Assembly (NCBI RefSeq): GCF_000380245.2
Contig: NZ_HG428741.1
Coordinates: forward strand, 3,411,613-3,475,612
Length of the DNA stretch: 64,000 nucleotides
Direction of reading: 5' to 3'
From: Bacillus massiliigorillae
Lineage (GTDB): Bacteria; Bacillota; Bacilli; Bacillales; DSM-1321
A model generated the notes under the pieces. It was not told the DNA's origin. It saw only the letters and a program-made list of their open reading frames with translations, and searched no databases. The position numbers and the translations under genes were made by a program. Positions 8,793 to 16,037 of the stretch are shown piece by piece. The stretch's first letter is position 1. Each line of letters opens with the position of its first letter.

Positions 8793-9830
8793 TTACTGCT
8801 TATCAACCATTTCTAATAGTTCCTTCCCAGTATCACCTGCATTTTTAGTGAAAGCATCCCACGCTGGTTTTGCTGCAGCTTTCCATTGTGCAAGATCTTC
8901 TTGAGGTACTACATATACTTTCATTCCTTTTTTCTCTAACTCTTTTGCTGTACGCTCGTCTTCTTCTTTAGCTTGCTGACGAATCCAATCTTCTGTTTCT
9001 TTTGCTGTTTCCGTTAATAATGTTTGTGTTTTTTCTGGAAGGCCATCCCAATACTTTTGATTCACAGCCAAAATAAATTCTAAGTATGCATAATTATTGA
9101 TTGTTAAATATTTTGCTACTTCATCATATTTACGTTGTAACATCGCTGTTGTACCTGATGTAGCACCATCTACTGTATTACGTTGAAGTGCCATATATAC
9201 TTCTCCGCCTCCCATAAACACTGGTGAAGCCCCATAAGCTTTAATCATTTCAGATGGAATATCTCCAATACTACGGATTCTTAAACCTTTGAAATCTTCA
9301 GGCTTTTTTAAAGGTCTTTTGTTATTTGCGAATTGAGCGTATCCATAATCTGCAAATAATAACACTTTCGCTCCCTTTTCTTCCATTGCGCCTCGTAATT
9401 TATCACCGAATTCACCATTTAATGCTTTCCCTGCTGCATCATAATCTGAAAAAACATAAGGTACATCAAAAATCCCCATAGCAGGAACTGTACTTTCCCA
9501 TAACGTAGAAGAGTTCACACCCATTTCTACACCACCAGATAAAATAGATTGATTCATATCTTTGTCACTAAGTAATTGACCTGCTGGATAAACTTGAACC
9601 TTTACTGCTCCATCTGACTTTTCCGTTACATCTTTAGCAAACTGTTCAATCCCCTTTGAAATATGGTGATCTTGAGGTAAGTTATAAGCTAAGCGAATAG
9701 TCGTTTTCTCATAACCATCTCCACTTGCACCTGCACCCTTACTTTCTTTTTCCGTTTTTGAGCTACAACCTACTAAAGCAATAACAATAATCATTATAAA
9801 TCCAATTGTTTTCATGAAATTCTTCATCAT
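8793..9830 (-). CDS. TRAP solute-binding lipoprotein (DctP)
   Basis: 345 aa. A lipoprotein signal peptide ends in IALVGC with the lipidated Cys at about residue 22, followed by a DctP domain (RLAYNLPQDHHISKG; later RSIGDIPSEMIKAYGASPVF, where DctP proteins carry a conserved Arg that clamps a substrate carboxylate). This indicates an organic acid ligand. Two ATGs are adjacent; AAGGAGGGG fits the second one (9827) better by spacing. Co-transcribed with a CoA-transferase and HMG-CoA lyase, so an HMG-like dicarboxylate is a plausible ligand. Confidence 0.93.
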   Translation of the reverse strand: MMKNFMKTIGFIMIIVIALVGCSSKTEKESKGAGASGDGYEKTTIRLAYNLPQDHHISKGIEQFAKDVTEKSDGAVKVQVYPAGQLLSDKDMNQSILSGGVEMGVNSSTLWESTVPAMGIFDVPYVFSDYDAAGKALNGEFGDKLRGAMEEKGAKVLLFADYGYAQFANNKRPLKKPEDFKGLRIRSIGDIPSEMIKAYGASPVFMGGGEVYMALQRNTVDGATSGTTAMLQRKYDEVAKYLTINNYAYLEFILAVNQKYWDGLPEKTQTLLTETAKETEDWIRQQAKEEDERTAKELEKKGMKVYVVPQEDLAQWKAAAKPAWDAFTKNAGDTGKELLEMVDKQ

Positions 9831-9840
9831 GTACCCCTCC

Positions 9841-10728
9841 TTATTTTCTTTCTACGTGACGAATGCGCCCTAAAGGATTTTTAGTAGAAAGACTAGCTGC
9901 ATAATCTGCGGCATCTAATAGTTTTGCAAAATCAATTCCTGTATCGATATTCATTCTATGAAACAAATAAACTAAGTCCTCTGTTGCTAGATTTCCCGCT
10001 GCCCCCGGTGCAAAAGGACATCCCCCTATCCCAGAAACAGCTGTTTCAAATATGCGAACACCCGCTTGATAAGATGCATAAGCATTCGCTAAACCTAGTC
10101 CTCTCGTGTCATGTAAATGGATAGCTATCGGTGTTTCACCAGCTATATCTAAAACTTTTTTCATTAACCGATGTACATGATCAGGTGTAGCAATACCAAT
10201 TGTATCTGCAATACCAATCCTGTCTGCACCAGCCTGTTTTGCACGTTTAACAAGCTTCAATACTTGATCTTCAGACACATTATTTTCATAAGGACAACCA
10301 AAGCTAACCGCGATAGAAAAACACGTTTGAATACCATCTTTTCGAGCTTGCGCTACGAGTGACTGAAACTGCTCCATGTTTTCATCAATTGTTAACCCTA
10401 TATTTTTCTGATTAAATGTTTCTGTCGCTGAACTCACCCAATTCACTTCAGAAAGTGAATGATTTCTCGCTCGTTCATATCCCTTTAAATTTGGAATTAA
10501 AGCAATGGATTGTAAGTCTTTCATGCCAGCAATTCCTACTAACACATCTGAAGCATCTGCCATTTGTGGAACCTTTTTCGGATGAACAAATGAAGTAGCC
10601 TCAACTGTTCGAATTCTTGCTGCATGTAGAAGCTTTACTAATGTTTCTTTTTCTTGAGTAGTCACTTGTTTAGGTTCATTCTGCAATCCATCTCGTGGGC
10701 TAACATCAATTATTCGAACTGCTCCCAT
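9841..10728 (-). CDS. Hydroxymethylglutaryl-CoA lyase
   Basis: 295 aa, normal length. Cleaves (S)-HMG-CoA to acetoacetate + acetyl-CoA. Visible are DVSPRDGLQNE at the N-terminus (metal and catalytic residues), HLHDTRG (His204/His206, metal ligands), and VSGIGGCPFAPGAAGN with the catalytic Cys at residue 237, matching the HMG-CoA lyase signature. Its ATG follows the CoA-transferase stop directly (TAGATG). No leucine-degradation genes (MCC, isovaleryl-CoA dehydrogenase) adjoin it. The TRAP transporter and CoA-transferase instead point to use of an imported acid. Related citramalyl-CoA-type substrates cannot be excluded. Confidence 0.93.
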   Translation of the reverse strand: MGAVRIIDVSPRDGLQNEPKQVTTQEKETLVKLLHAARIRTVEATSFVHPKKVPQMADASDVLVGIAGMKDLQSIALIPNLKGYERARNHSLSEVNWVSSATETFNQKNIGLTIDENMEQFQSLVAQARKDGIQTCFSIAVSFGCPYENNVSEDQVLKLVKRAKQAGADRIGIADTIGIATPDHVHRLMKKVLDIAGETPIAIHLHDTRGLGLANAYASYQAGVRIFETAVSGIGGCPFAPGAAGNLATEDLVYLFHRMNIDTGIDFAKLLDAADYAASLSTKNPLGRIRHVERK

Positions 10729-11931
10729 CTAAATAACACCCTGTTCTTTAAGCTTTTTTAACTCTTCAGCAGAAAAGCCCATATATTCTTTAAAAACTTC
10801 CTCATTGTGTGCACCTAAGGCTGGACCAGTCCACTCAATATCTCCAGGTGTTTCTGATAGTTTCGGTACAATGCCAGGTACCAATGCTTTTTTACCATCC
10901 GGCAAAACTATTTCTCTCAGCATATCTCTGACCTTATACTGTTCATCCTTAACAATATCTTCAATGCCATAAATAGGGCCTACAGGAACAGATGCATTAT
11001 CTAAAATTCGTTGCGCTTCTTCTAACGAATAGCGTTTCGTCCATCCTTCAATAACAGTATCAATAAATTCAGCATTATCTGCTCGTCCTTGGTTCGAAGA
11101 ATATGTAGGATGATTCGCTAAATCTTCTCTTCCAATTACCGTCATTAAACGTTGGAAAATCTTATCCCCATTTCCTCCAATTACGATATGTTTTCCATCA
11201 GCACATTCATATGTATTAGACGGAGCAATCCCTGGTAAAGTTGATCCTGTTCTCTCTCTTTCTATTCCCATTAAGTCGTATTCAGGAAGAATTCCTTCCA
11301 ATAAGCTAAAGACAGATTCATAAAGAGCTATATCGACCATTTGCCCTTTTCGATTCTCGTCTTGATCTCTTGCACGCAAAGCCATCAATGTACCAATGAC
11401 AGCATACAGGCCAGCCACCATATCGCCAAGAGAAACCCCTGCTCGCACAGGAGGTAAATCAGGATAGCCTGTTAAATTTCGAAGTCCTCCCATCGCTTCT
11501 GCCACACTACCAAACCCTGGCTTCTCTCGATAAGGCCCTGTCTGACCATAACCGGAAATCCTTGTCATAATTATCGATGGATTTACTTTACGCAATTCTT
11601 CTAAACCCAGTCCCCATTTTTCCAATGTTCCTGGCTTAAAATTCTCAAGGACAACATCCACTTTTTCAGCTAACTGTTTAATGATTTTTTGTCCTTCTTC
11701 ACTTCGCATATTAGCTGTAATACATTTCTTATTACGCGATTGAACATACCACCATACAGATGTGTCATTGTGCATGACTCTCCAATTCCGAAGCGGGTCT
11801 CCTTTCGATGGCTCTTCAACTTTAATAACTTCTGCTCCAAATTCCGAAAAAAGCTTTCCAGCGAATGGAGCTGCGACAAAGTTGCCTAACTCAAGAATTT
11901 TTACCCCTTCAAGTGGTTTTTTCTTTGTCAT
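10729..11931 (-). CDS. Family III CoA-transferase (CaiB/BaiF)
   Basis: 400 aa. Family III CoA-transferases move CoA between carboxylates through a catalytic Asp, here D170 in SLGDMVAGLYA. The N-terminal LEGVKILELGNFVAAPFAG and EVIKVEEPSKGDPLR are characteristic. Human SUGCT, of the same superfamily, activates glutarate and HMG from succinyl-CoA. With an HMG-CoA lyase directly downstream, succinyl-CoA:HMG CoA-transferase is the best guess. Start overlaps the regulator stop codon (ATGA). Exact donor and acceptor are inferred. Confidence 0.9.
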   Translation of the reverse strand: MTKKKPLEGVKILELGNFVAAPFAGKLFSEFGAEVIKVEEPSKGDPLRNWRVMHNDTSVWWYVQSRNKKCITANMRSEEGQKIIKQLAEKVDVVLENFKPGTLEKWGLGLEELRKVNPSIIMTRISGYGQTGPYREKPGFGSVAEAMGGLRNLTGYPDLPPVRAGVSLGDMVAGLYAVIGTLMALRARDQDENRKGQMVDIALYESVFSLLEGILPEYDLMGIERERTGSTLPGIAPSNTYECADGKHIVIGGNGDKIFQRLMTVIGREDLANHPTYSSNQGRADNAEFIDTVIEGWTKRYSLEEAQRILDNASVPVGPIYGIEDIVKDEQYKVRDMLREIVLPDGKKALVPGIVPKLSETPGDIEWTGPALGAHNEEVFKEYMGFSAEELKKLKEQGVI

Positions 11932-12635
11932 TTCCCATCCTCCAAGATTTTTCTATTAAGCTGCGAAAACAAATTGTAGTCGTTTTCGATATGAGTTTTC
12001 ATTAAGTGCTTTGCTTCTTTAGCATCTTGTTTTTCAATTGATAAAAATATTTGTTGATGTTCCCTCGTCGCTGCTTCCGCATGATGAGGTGTTTCTTCAA
12101 GAAAAACTTTACGATAGAAACTAGTTATTCCTCGAAATTGCATTACCATAGATCTTAAAAAAGGATTATTACTAGCAGTGGCAATTGCTTCATGAAAATT
12201 TGCACTAGCATCATGAACTTTTTTGAAACTAGTATCTTCCGTAACTTTTCCCATCTGCATTAAATATTGTTTGATTGTTTCTAACTGCTTTGGACTACGC
12301 CTCAAAGCTGCATAATAAGCAACGACAGGCTCTAATTCGATACGACATTCATACAAAGATTGAAAATCCTTAATTGTTGGTTGAACAACTGTTACGCCTC
12401 CCGATGAATGAACGATTAATAAACCATCTTTTTCTAGCATCCGAATTGCTTCTCGAATAGGGCTACGGCTCACACTTAACTCATTTGAAATAGTAGTTTC
12501 AATTAATCTCTCACCTGGTTTTAGTTGTCCAAGCATAATTCTCTCTCTAAGAAACTCATACACTTGCGATTTTAATGTGCTTCCTTTTTTCACAGAGTGA
12601 ATAATAGAAACCTCCTTTCTGTCGACAGTATACAT
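11928..12635 (-). CDS. GntR-family regulator, FCD (FadR) subfamily
   Basis: About 235 aa from the ATG at 12635. A winged helix covers about residues 18-85 (LKSQVYEFLRERIMLGQLKPGERL, then SVSRSPIREAIRMLEKDGLL). The FCD ligand-binding domain with its metal-binding His/Asp pattern covers about 90-220. It probably senses the acid or CoA ester handled by the operon it heads. The start is uncertain: the ATG lacks a ribosome site and lies within a putative operator, while a strong AAAGGAGG lies inside the frame with ATT codons about 6 nt later. Confidence 0.88.
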   Translation of the reverse strand: MYTVDRKEVSIIHSVKKGSTLKSQVYEFLRERIMLGQLKPGERLIETTISNELSVSRSPIREAIRMLEKDGLLIVHSSGGVTVVQPTIKDFQSLYECRIELEPVVAYYAALRRSPKQLETIKQYLMQMGKVTEDTSFKKVHDASANFHEAIATASNNPFLRSMVMQFRGITSFYRKVFLEETPHHAEAATREHQQIFLSIEKQDAKEAKHLMKTHIENDYNLFSQLNRKILEDGK

Positions 12636-12673
12636 AAAGTATTTTTAGAATAGTCAAAACATTATGTATAGTC
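12624..12673. promoter_or_regulatory. Putative GntR/FCD operator pair
   Basis: GACAGTATACATAA (12624-12637) and TTATGTATAGTC (12662-12673) are an imperfect inverted repeat 24 bp apart, each carrying a TATGTATA-type core of the sort bound by FCD regulators. They flank the promoter region of the GntR operon, suggesting autoregulation. Confidence 0.5.
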
Positions 12674-13029
12674 AATTGTTTTTTGTTATTTTTATTCATT
12701 TTTAGATATTAAAAGAATTTTTAGGAATTATCCCCTTTCAGAAGAGAAATATATGTATTTAAATTCAGGACCAATGACATAATAGAAGCTCATTATATTG
12801 AGTTTTAAAAACTTGGAGTTAAAAGGGAGATTATCACAGATATTATATGACAATAATTAAAAACAAATCGACAAAAAAGGGAGAAAATAACTTTCTCCCT
12901 AAATTCATTAGCATACATATCAATATCTCTTACAGTTTCTTTAACGCTTTCGATTGACAGTTTTAGAAAATATCAAACAAAACGGGAGAACCAACCCCTT
13001 GCACATTCCTAACTTAGTCGCCAAATAAA
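12674..13029. other. Intergenic stretch without a recognised gene
   Basis: AT-rich sequence between the GntR operon promoter and a small minus-strand gene. Apart from the hairpin at 12878-12900 I see no supported gene or repeat. Confidence 0.5.
12872..12900 (-). terminator. Intrinsic terminator, minus strand
   Basis: A perfect 9-bp stem AGGGAGAAA/TTTCTCCCT with a 5-nt loop is followed on the minus strand by TTTTTTGTC. It probably ends the transcript of the small gene at 13030-13182. Confidence 0.65.
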
Positions 13030-13182
13030 TCACAAGTTTTCATTTACTTGTCCAATTTCTTTAGCAGCTAAATCAATGTTGGCATCTTCCTCTATTCTTA
13101 ATTTATCAATCGAATCTCCAGAATGCTTTAAATCATTTTTTACGAGCTCTTTTTCTTTATAGCCTTTGAAATTCTTATCCAT
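13030..13182 (-). CDS. Small hydrophilic protein of unknown function
   Basis: 50 aa, highly charged, with no Cys and no hydrophobic segment (DKNFKGYKEKELVKND at the start; IDLAAKEIGQVNENL at the end). The frame is open for 10 more codons upstream, but AAAGGAG lies 8 nt before the ATG at 13182, which sets the start. I do not recognise the family. The size and composition are like small sporulation or general-stress proteins, which is only an impression. A terminator follows. Confidence 0.6.
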   Translation of the reverse strand: MDKNFKGYKEKELVKNDLKHSGDSIDKLRIEEDANIDLAAKEIGQVNENL

Positions 13183-13251
13183 ATATACGAACTCCTTTTT
13201 TGAATACTTCACGTCTCATTTTTTACTGTTTGATTTATTATAGAGATTTAT

Positions 13252-13908
13252 TCAAAAATCACGCTTTACTTGAGATAATCTTTTTTGTACGATTTTTCCT
13301 ATCATTACTAATGCAATAATCAAAATAACAATGATGACTAGTTCCCAATGATTTGTTGAGATATTAGTTACTCTTACTCCTATAACGGATAAGATGAAAA
13401 ATAATACAAGAATACCTAATGCTGAAGCTGGAGCAAACTTTCGAAAGCTCATCCGATTAATCCCAGCTAGCATAGAGACAATGGAATTAATAATGATTGG
13501 TACGAAACAGCATAATGCGATTAAGAAAAAACCTTTATTCTCTAGCCATTCAGTGTATTTTTTGACTTTCTCTTTTTGACGAAGACTAACGAAAAAAGGC
13601 AAATTGCCGAAGTAATAAAAAGTTGCGTATAAAGCCCAATTCCCAGCTAAAGATCCAATGTAAGATATTAAAATCCCTTTTGCAAATCCAAAAGCAATAG
13701 CGTTTAATATGACAAGACCGCACAAAGGAATGAACGGAAAAAAGGCCTCTATAAATATGATTAAAATAATCCTCAGCGGCCCTAAAGATTTATAAGTAGT
13801 AACAACGGTATCAAGATCTGTAATTGATGTGTGTAATACAAAATGTTCTATGTTCTTCACTCCCCATGGGATTGATGTAAATGGAATCATTTCTATGATA
13901 CATTCCAT
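13252..13908 (-). CDS. SNARE-associated (VTT/DedA-TVP38-like) membrane protein
   Basis: 218 aa with about five to six membrane segments. The core FIPLCGLVILNAIAFGFAKG and LGSLAGNWALY-like pattern, then FFLIALCCFVPIIINSIVSMLAG, fits the SNARE-associated/VTT domain of the TVP38/TMEM64 group, which has been linked to lipid scrambling and membrane homeostasis. No clear ribosome site precedes the first ATG, so a slightly later start such as Met7 is possible. It stands alone. Confidence 0.75.
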   Translation of the reverse strand: MECIIEMIPFTSIPWGVKNIEHFVLHTSITDLDTVVTTYKSLGPLRIILIIFIEAFFPFIPLCGLVILNAIAFGFAKGILISYIGSLAGNWALYATFYYFGNLPFFVSLRQKEKVKKYTEWLENKGFFLIALCCFVPIIINSIVSMLAGINRMSFRKFAPASALGILVLFFILSVIGVRVTNISTNHWELVIIVILIIALVMIGKIVQKRLSQVKRDF

Positions 13909-14007
13909 TATTGTGTTATTTAATTGGAGTGGAAAATGACATTTATCATCTGTAATTTAATATTGGTTGTATTTAGTCAAAGAATGCATCGAATCTATTT
14001 CAACACT

Positions 14008-14376
14008 TCAAAGTAAATGACTACCAATCAAATAACCCAAATATGCAAGACCGATACCGAATCCATAAGTCATAATTGTATACAAAAGAAATATCCGATT
14101 ACGCTTATTAATATACAATTGAGTCATTTCTAGCTTCAAAGTAGAAAACGTTGTAAAAGCTCCTAAAAAACCTGTTCCAAATAAAAGTAATATGATCGAA
14201 TCAGCCTTAGCACCAGTAATGAATCCTAGAAAAAAAGCTCCGACTATATTTACAGTAAGCGTTCCTATCGGAAAAGCAGATTTGGATTTAGTATTTAGAT
14301 GCATACTAATGGAATACCTAGCAATCGCTCCAAAAAAACCTCCTAATCCAACTATAAGTACATACAAGCCACTCAC
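14008..14376 (-). CDS. fluC: Fluoride channel subunit (FluC/CrcB), second of a pair
   Basis: 122 aa, four transmembrane helices. The family motif GFLGAFTTFSTLKLEM carries the conserved Phe and Thr/Ser residues lining the fluoride pores. It starts with GTG overlapping the stop codon of the upstream copy (GTGA). Two different half-sized genes in tandem behind a fluoride riboswitch are typical of bacilli, and the products may form a heterodimer in the dual-topology arrangement. It exports cytoplasmic fluoride. Confidence 0.93.
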   Translation of the reverse strand: MSGLYVLIVGLGGFFGAIARYSISMHLNTKSKSAFPIGTLTVNIVGAFFLGFITGAKADSIILLLFGTGFLGAFTTFSTLKLEMTQLYINKRNRIFLLYTIMTYGFGIGLAYLGYLIGSHLL

Positions 14377-14747
14377 GATTTACGTACCTCCTCACCCACA
14401 TCAAATCCAATTCTACTCATTACAAGTCCACCAACAATACTTATAAAAATATATAAAAAGCCTAAAAATATATCATTGTTTTTAAATAATTGCACTGTTT
14501 CTACACTTAAGGTTGAGAACGTTGTAAACGAACCTACAAATCCCGTTCCGATTGCGGTTGTAATAGCTTTAGACAGAGAAATCCTTCTAAATAATTTCGT
14601 AGTCAACCATGCCAATAAGAAACTACCAATCAAATTTATACATAATGTTGCATATGGAAATACGCTATCTGTAAATAAAAACACGCCAATTATATATCTT
14701 AAAATCGCGCCTAGTGCACCCGCCATACCTATGTACAAATAAACCAT
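14373..14747 (-). CDS. fluC: Fluoride channel subunit (FluC/CrcB), first of a pair
   Basis: 124 aa, four transmembrane helices, with GFVGSFTTFSTLSVETVQL matching the fluoride-channel core. An earlier in-frame ATG at 14762 exists, but GGGGGTT six nt before the ATG at 14747 and the family-like start MVYLYIG favour the shorter form. It is the first gene downstream of the fluoride riboswitch and overlaps the second fluC by 4 bp. Confidence 0.93.
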   Translation of the reverse strand: MVYLYIGMAGALGAILRYIIGVFLFTDSVFPYATLCINLIGSFLLAWLTTKLFRRISLSKAITTAIGTGFVGSFTTFSTLSVETVQLFKNNDIFLGFLYIFISIVGGLVMSRIGFDVGEEVRKS

Positions 14748-14768
14748 AAAACTAACCCCCATTTCTCT

Positions 14769-14846
14769 GAAATAAAAAGACTCCTGCCAGTAATAAACCA
14801 GCAGGAGTCATTAGCATTTAGCAGTTAAAGGTGAACTCCATCACCT
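14769..14846 (-). promoter_or_regulatory. Fluoride riboswitch (crcB motif) with terminator
   Basis: On the minus strand, from 14846, the sequence reads AGGTGATGGAGTTCACC, then TTTAACTGCT, then GCTAATGACTCCT. This is the conserved crcB/fluoride aptamer: the GGNGATGGNGTTCNCC stem-loop and the 3' GATGACTCCT-type segment. The last segment also forms one arm of a 9-bp stem (GACTCCTGC/GCAGGAGTC, 14779-14787 and 14801-14809) followed by TTTTTATTT. Fluoride binding would prevent this terminator and allow expression of the two fluC genes. Confidence 0.93.
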
Positions 14847-15011
14847 ATAAAATACGTTTCTACATGTATTATAAGTCATAAATTTCCCAAAGTGAATACT
14901 TACCAGTAATGTACTTTACTCAAATTCTTATATGTAGAAATCAAAACACATCTTACATAAAAAAAGTCGAAAGAGCAAAACTTATAGATAGAACCGAAAG
15001 GAGAGTTGATT

Positions 15012-15167
15012 ATGGGTCGTGGTAAAAATTTCAACCATAAAGAGAAAGGACATCCTGGAGACTTTCCAAAACATAGCGTAGTTGAAGGGAAAAATAACGT
15101 TATATACGGAAAACCAATTGAAAATATTCTTCCAGAAGAGAATTTTAAAAATCGGCTAAAGGATTAG
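15012..15167 (+). CDS. Small basic protein of unknown function
   Basis: 51 aa starting MGRGKNFNHKEKGHPGD, then FPKHSVVEGKNNVIYGKP. It is hydrophilic, rich in Lys, Asn and Gly, with no Cys. AAAGGAGAG lies 7 nt before the ATG, and codon use resembles the neighbours. I do not recognise a characterised family. The composition is compatible with a small spore or nucleic-acid-associated protein, but nothing shows this directly. A strong hairpin follows 25 bp after the stop. Confidence 0.65.
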   Translation: MGRGKNFNHKEKGHPGDFPKHSVVEGKNNVIYGKPIENILPEENFKNRLKD

Positions 15168-15188
15168 TTAAATGAATAATCGCTAATA

Positions 15189-15230
15189 GAAAAAGCAAGT
15201 GAAAGATTCCTCCTCCTTTCACTTGCTTAC
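15189..15230. terminator. Strong hairpin terminator
   Basis: Perfect 13-bp stem AAGCAAGTGAAAG/CTTTCACTTGCTT (15193-15205 and 15216-15228). A T-run (TTTTTCT) follows on the minus strand; on the plus strand it follows the small gene at 15012. The AAGCAAGTGAA arm is also used by the terminator at 26621-26658. Confidence 0.6.
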
Positions 15231-15517
15231 TGCATATCTTCTTATCCTTCTTCCGTTTCAGGAAAAACACTTAATATAAGTATCCACACTTACCTTGTAC
15301 ATACTGAAAGAATAATCATTTCTCCTCTTCTGTTCCTTCTACTTTAGCCATATCATTCAATCCCCAGTACAGCAACATATATAACAATTGACTAATACTA
15401 TAATAAAGTCTCTTTTTTTAAGTATTCAACCACCCCTCCTATCTCCCATTATTTACCTGATTATTTTATAAAATGATCCTGTTTATAATGTAAGAACAAC
15501 ACCTGAAGGAGAAAAAA
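15231..15517. other. Intergenic region before the small secreted protein
   Basis: AT-rich. A minus-strand frame around 15340-15400 (ending MAKVEGTEEEK) is too short and lacks a ribosome site, so I do not call it. It presumably includes the promoter of the gene at 15518. Confidence 0.4.
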
Positions 15518-15805
15518 ATGAAGAAAAAAATTGCAGTAAGTATGTTGAGTTTATCCATGGTTGCTGGAGCAGGAACAATTGTATCAGCTAATCAAGAAAC
15601 ATATACAACTAAAACACCTTGGATTACGGAGAAGTTCTTTTCTGTACCATCAGCTCCTACTCAAGAGGAATATCAATATCAGGATAATGTGGAATCGAAT
15701 ACTGAACAAGAGATATATTCTAAACACTACAACATGAAATCTCGCTCAAGCCACTCCTCTCAGAATATTTCATACAATAGTAACACTAAAGAATGCTGTC
15801 TTTAA
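15518..15805 (+). CDS. Small secreted protein, Ser/Gln/Tyr-rich
   Basis: 95 aa. A clear Sec signal peptide (MKKKIAVSMLSLSMVAGAGTIVSA) is predicted to be cleaved after Ala24, giving a 71-residue mature protein rich in Tyr, Gln and Ser that ends in ECCL. The C-terminal paired Cys could form disulfides or mark a processed peptide. AAGGAG lies 7 nt upstream of the ATG. No family is recognised. A terminator follows at once, so it is monocistronic. Confidence 0.7.
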   Translation: MKKKIAVSMLSLSMVAGAGTIVSANQETYTTKTPWITEKFFSVPSAPTQEEYQYQDNVESNTEQEIYSKHYNMKSRSSHSSQNISYNSNTKECCL

Positions 15806-15810
15806 ATATT

Positions 15811-15859
15811 AAAAGGGCTCCCTAAAGCAATTTGAAATTTCTTTTAGGGTGCCTTTTAT
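15811..15859 (+). terminator. Terminator of the secreted-protein gene
   Basis: AAAGGGCTCCCTAAAG pairs with CTTTTAGGGTGCCTTTT around a 13-nt loop, ending in a T-rich tract. Confidence 0.7.
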
Positions 15860-15920
15860 GAACTAGGAACTTACCTTCAAAGAATTAATCCACTAAAATG
15901 TACTTCAATATAGTGAAATG

Positions 15921-16020
15921 CTACAGTTAAGCTTAAGGGTTCAAGAAAGTAGGCTTGGAACTCGTTCAAACTTGTCAGATTAAAGGTATGATTAATCCGC
16001 TTCTTGCTGACCATGTTTAC
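15921..16020 (+). pseudogene. DUF2935 gene remnant
   Basis: From 15940 the plus strand translates as FKKVGLELVQTCQIKGMIN then PLLADHVYGNQS. This matches the C-terminal repeat of the intact DUF2935 protein at 34445 (FKKTARDLIEQCKIKSIIH, PLLADHVFREAD). Just upstream TVKLK continues the similarity to VASLR in another frame, so a frameshift is present. About 30 codons remain, ending inside the preceding spacer of the hybrid kinase gene. Confidence 0.7.
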
Positions 16021-16037
16021 GGAAATCAGTCCATTTC

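Noticed and set aside
15340..15400. Short minus-strand frame ending MAKVEGTEEEK
   Set aside because: Too short, no ribosome site, no similarity that I can see.
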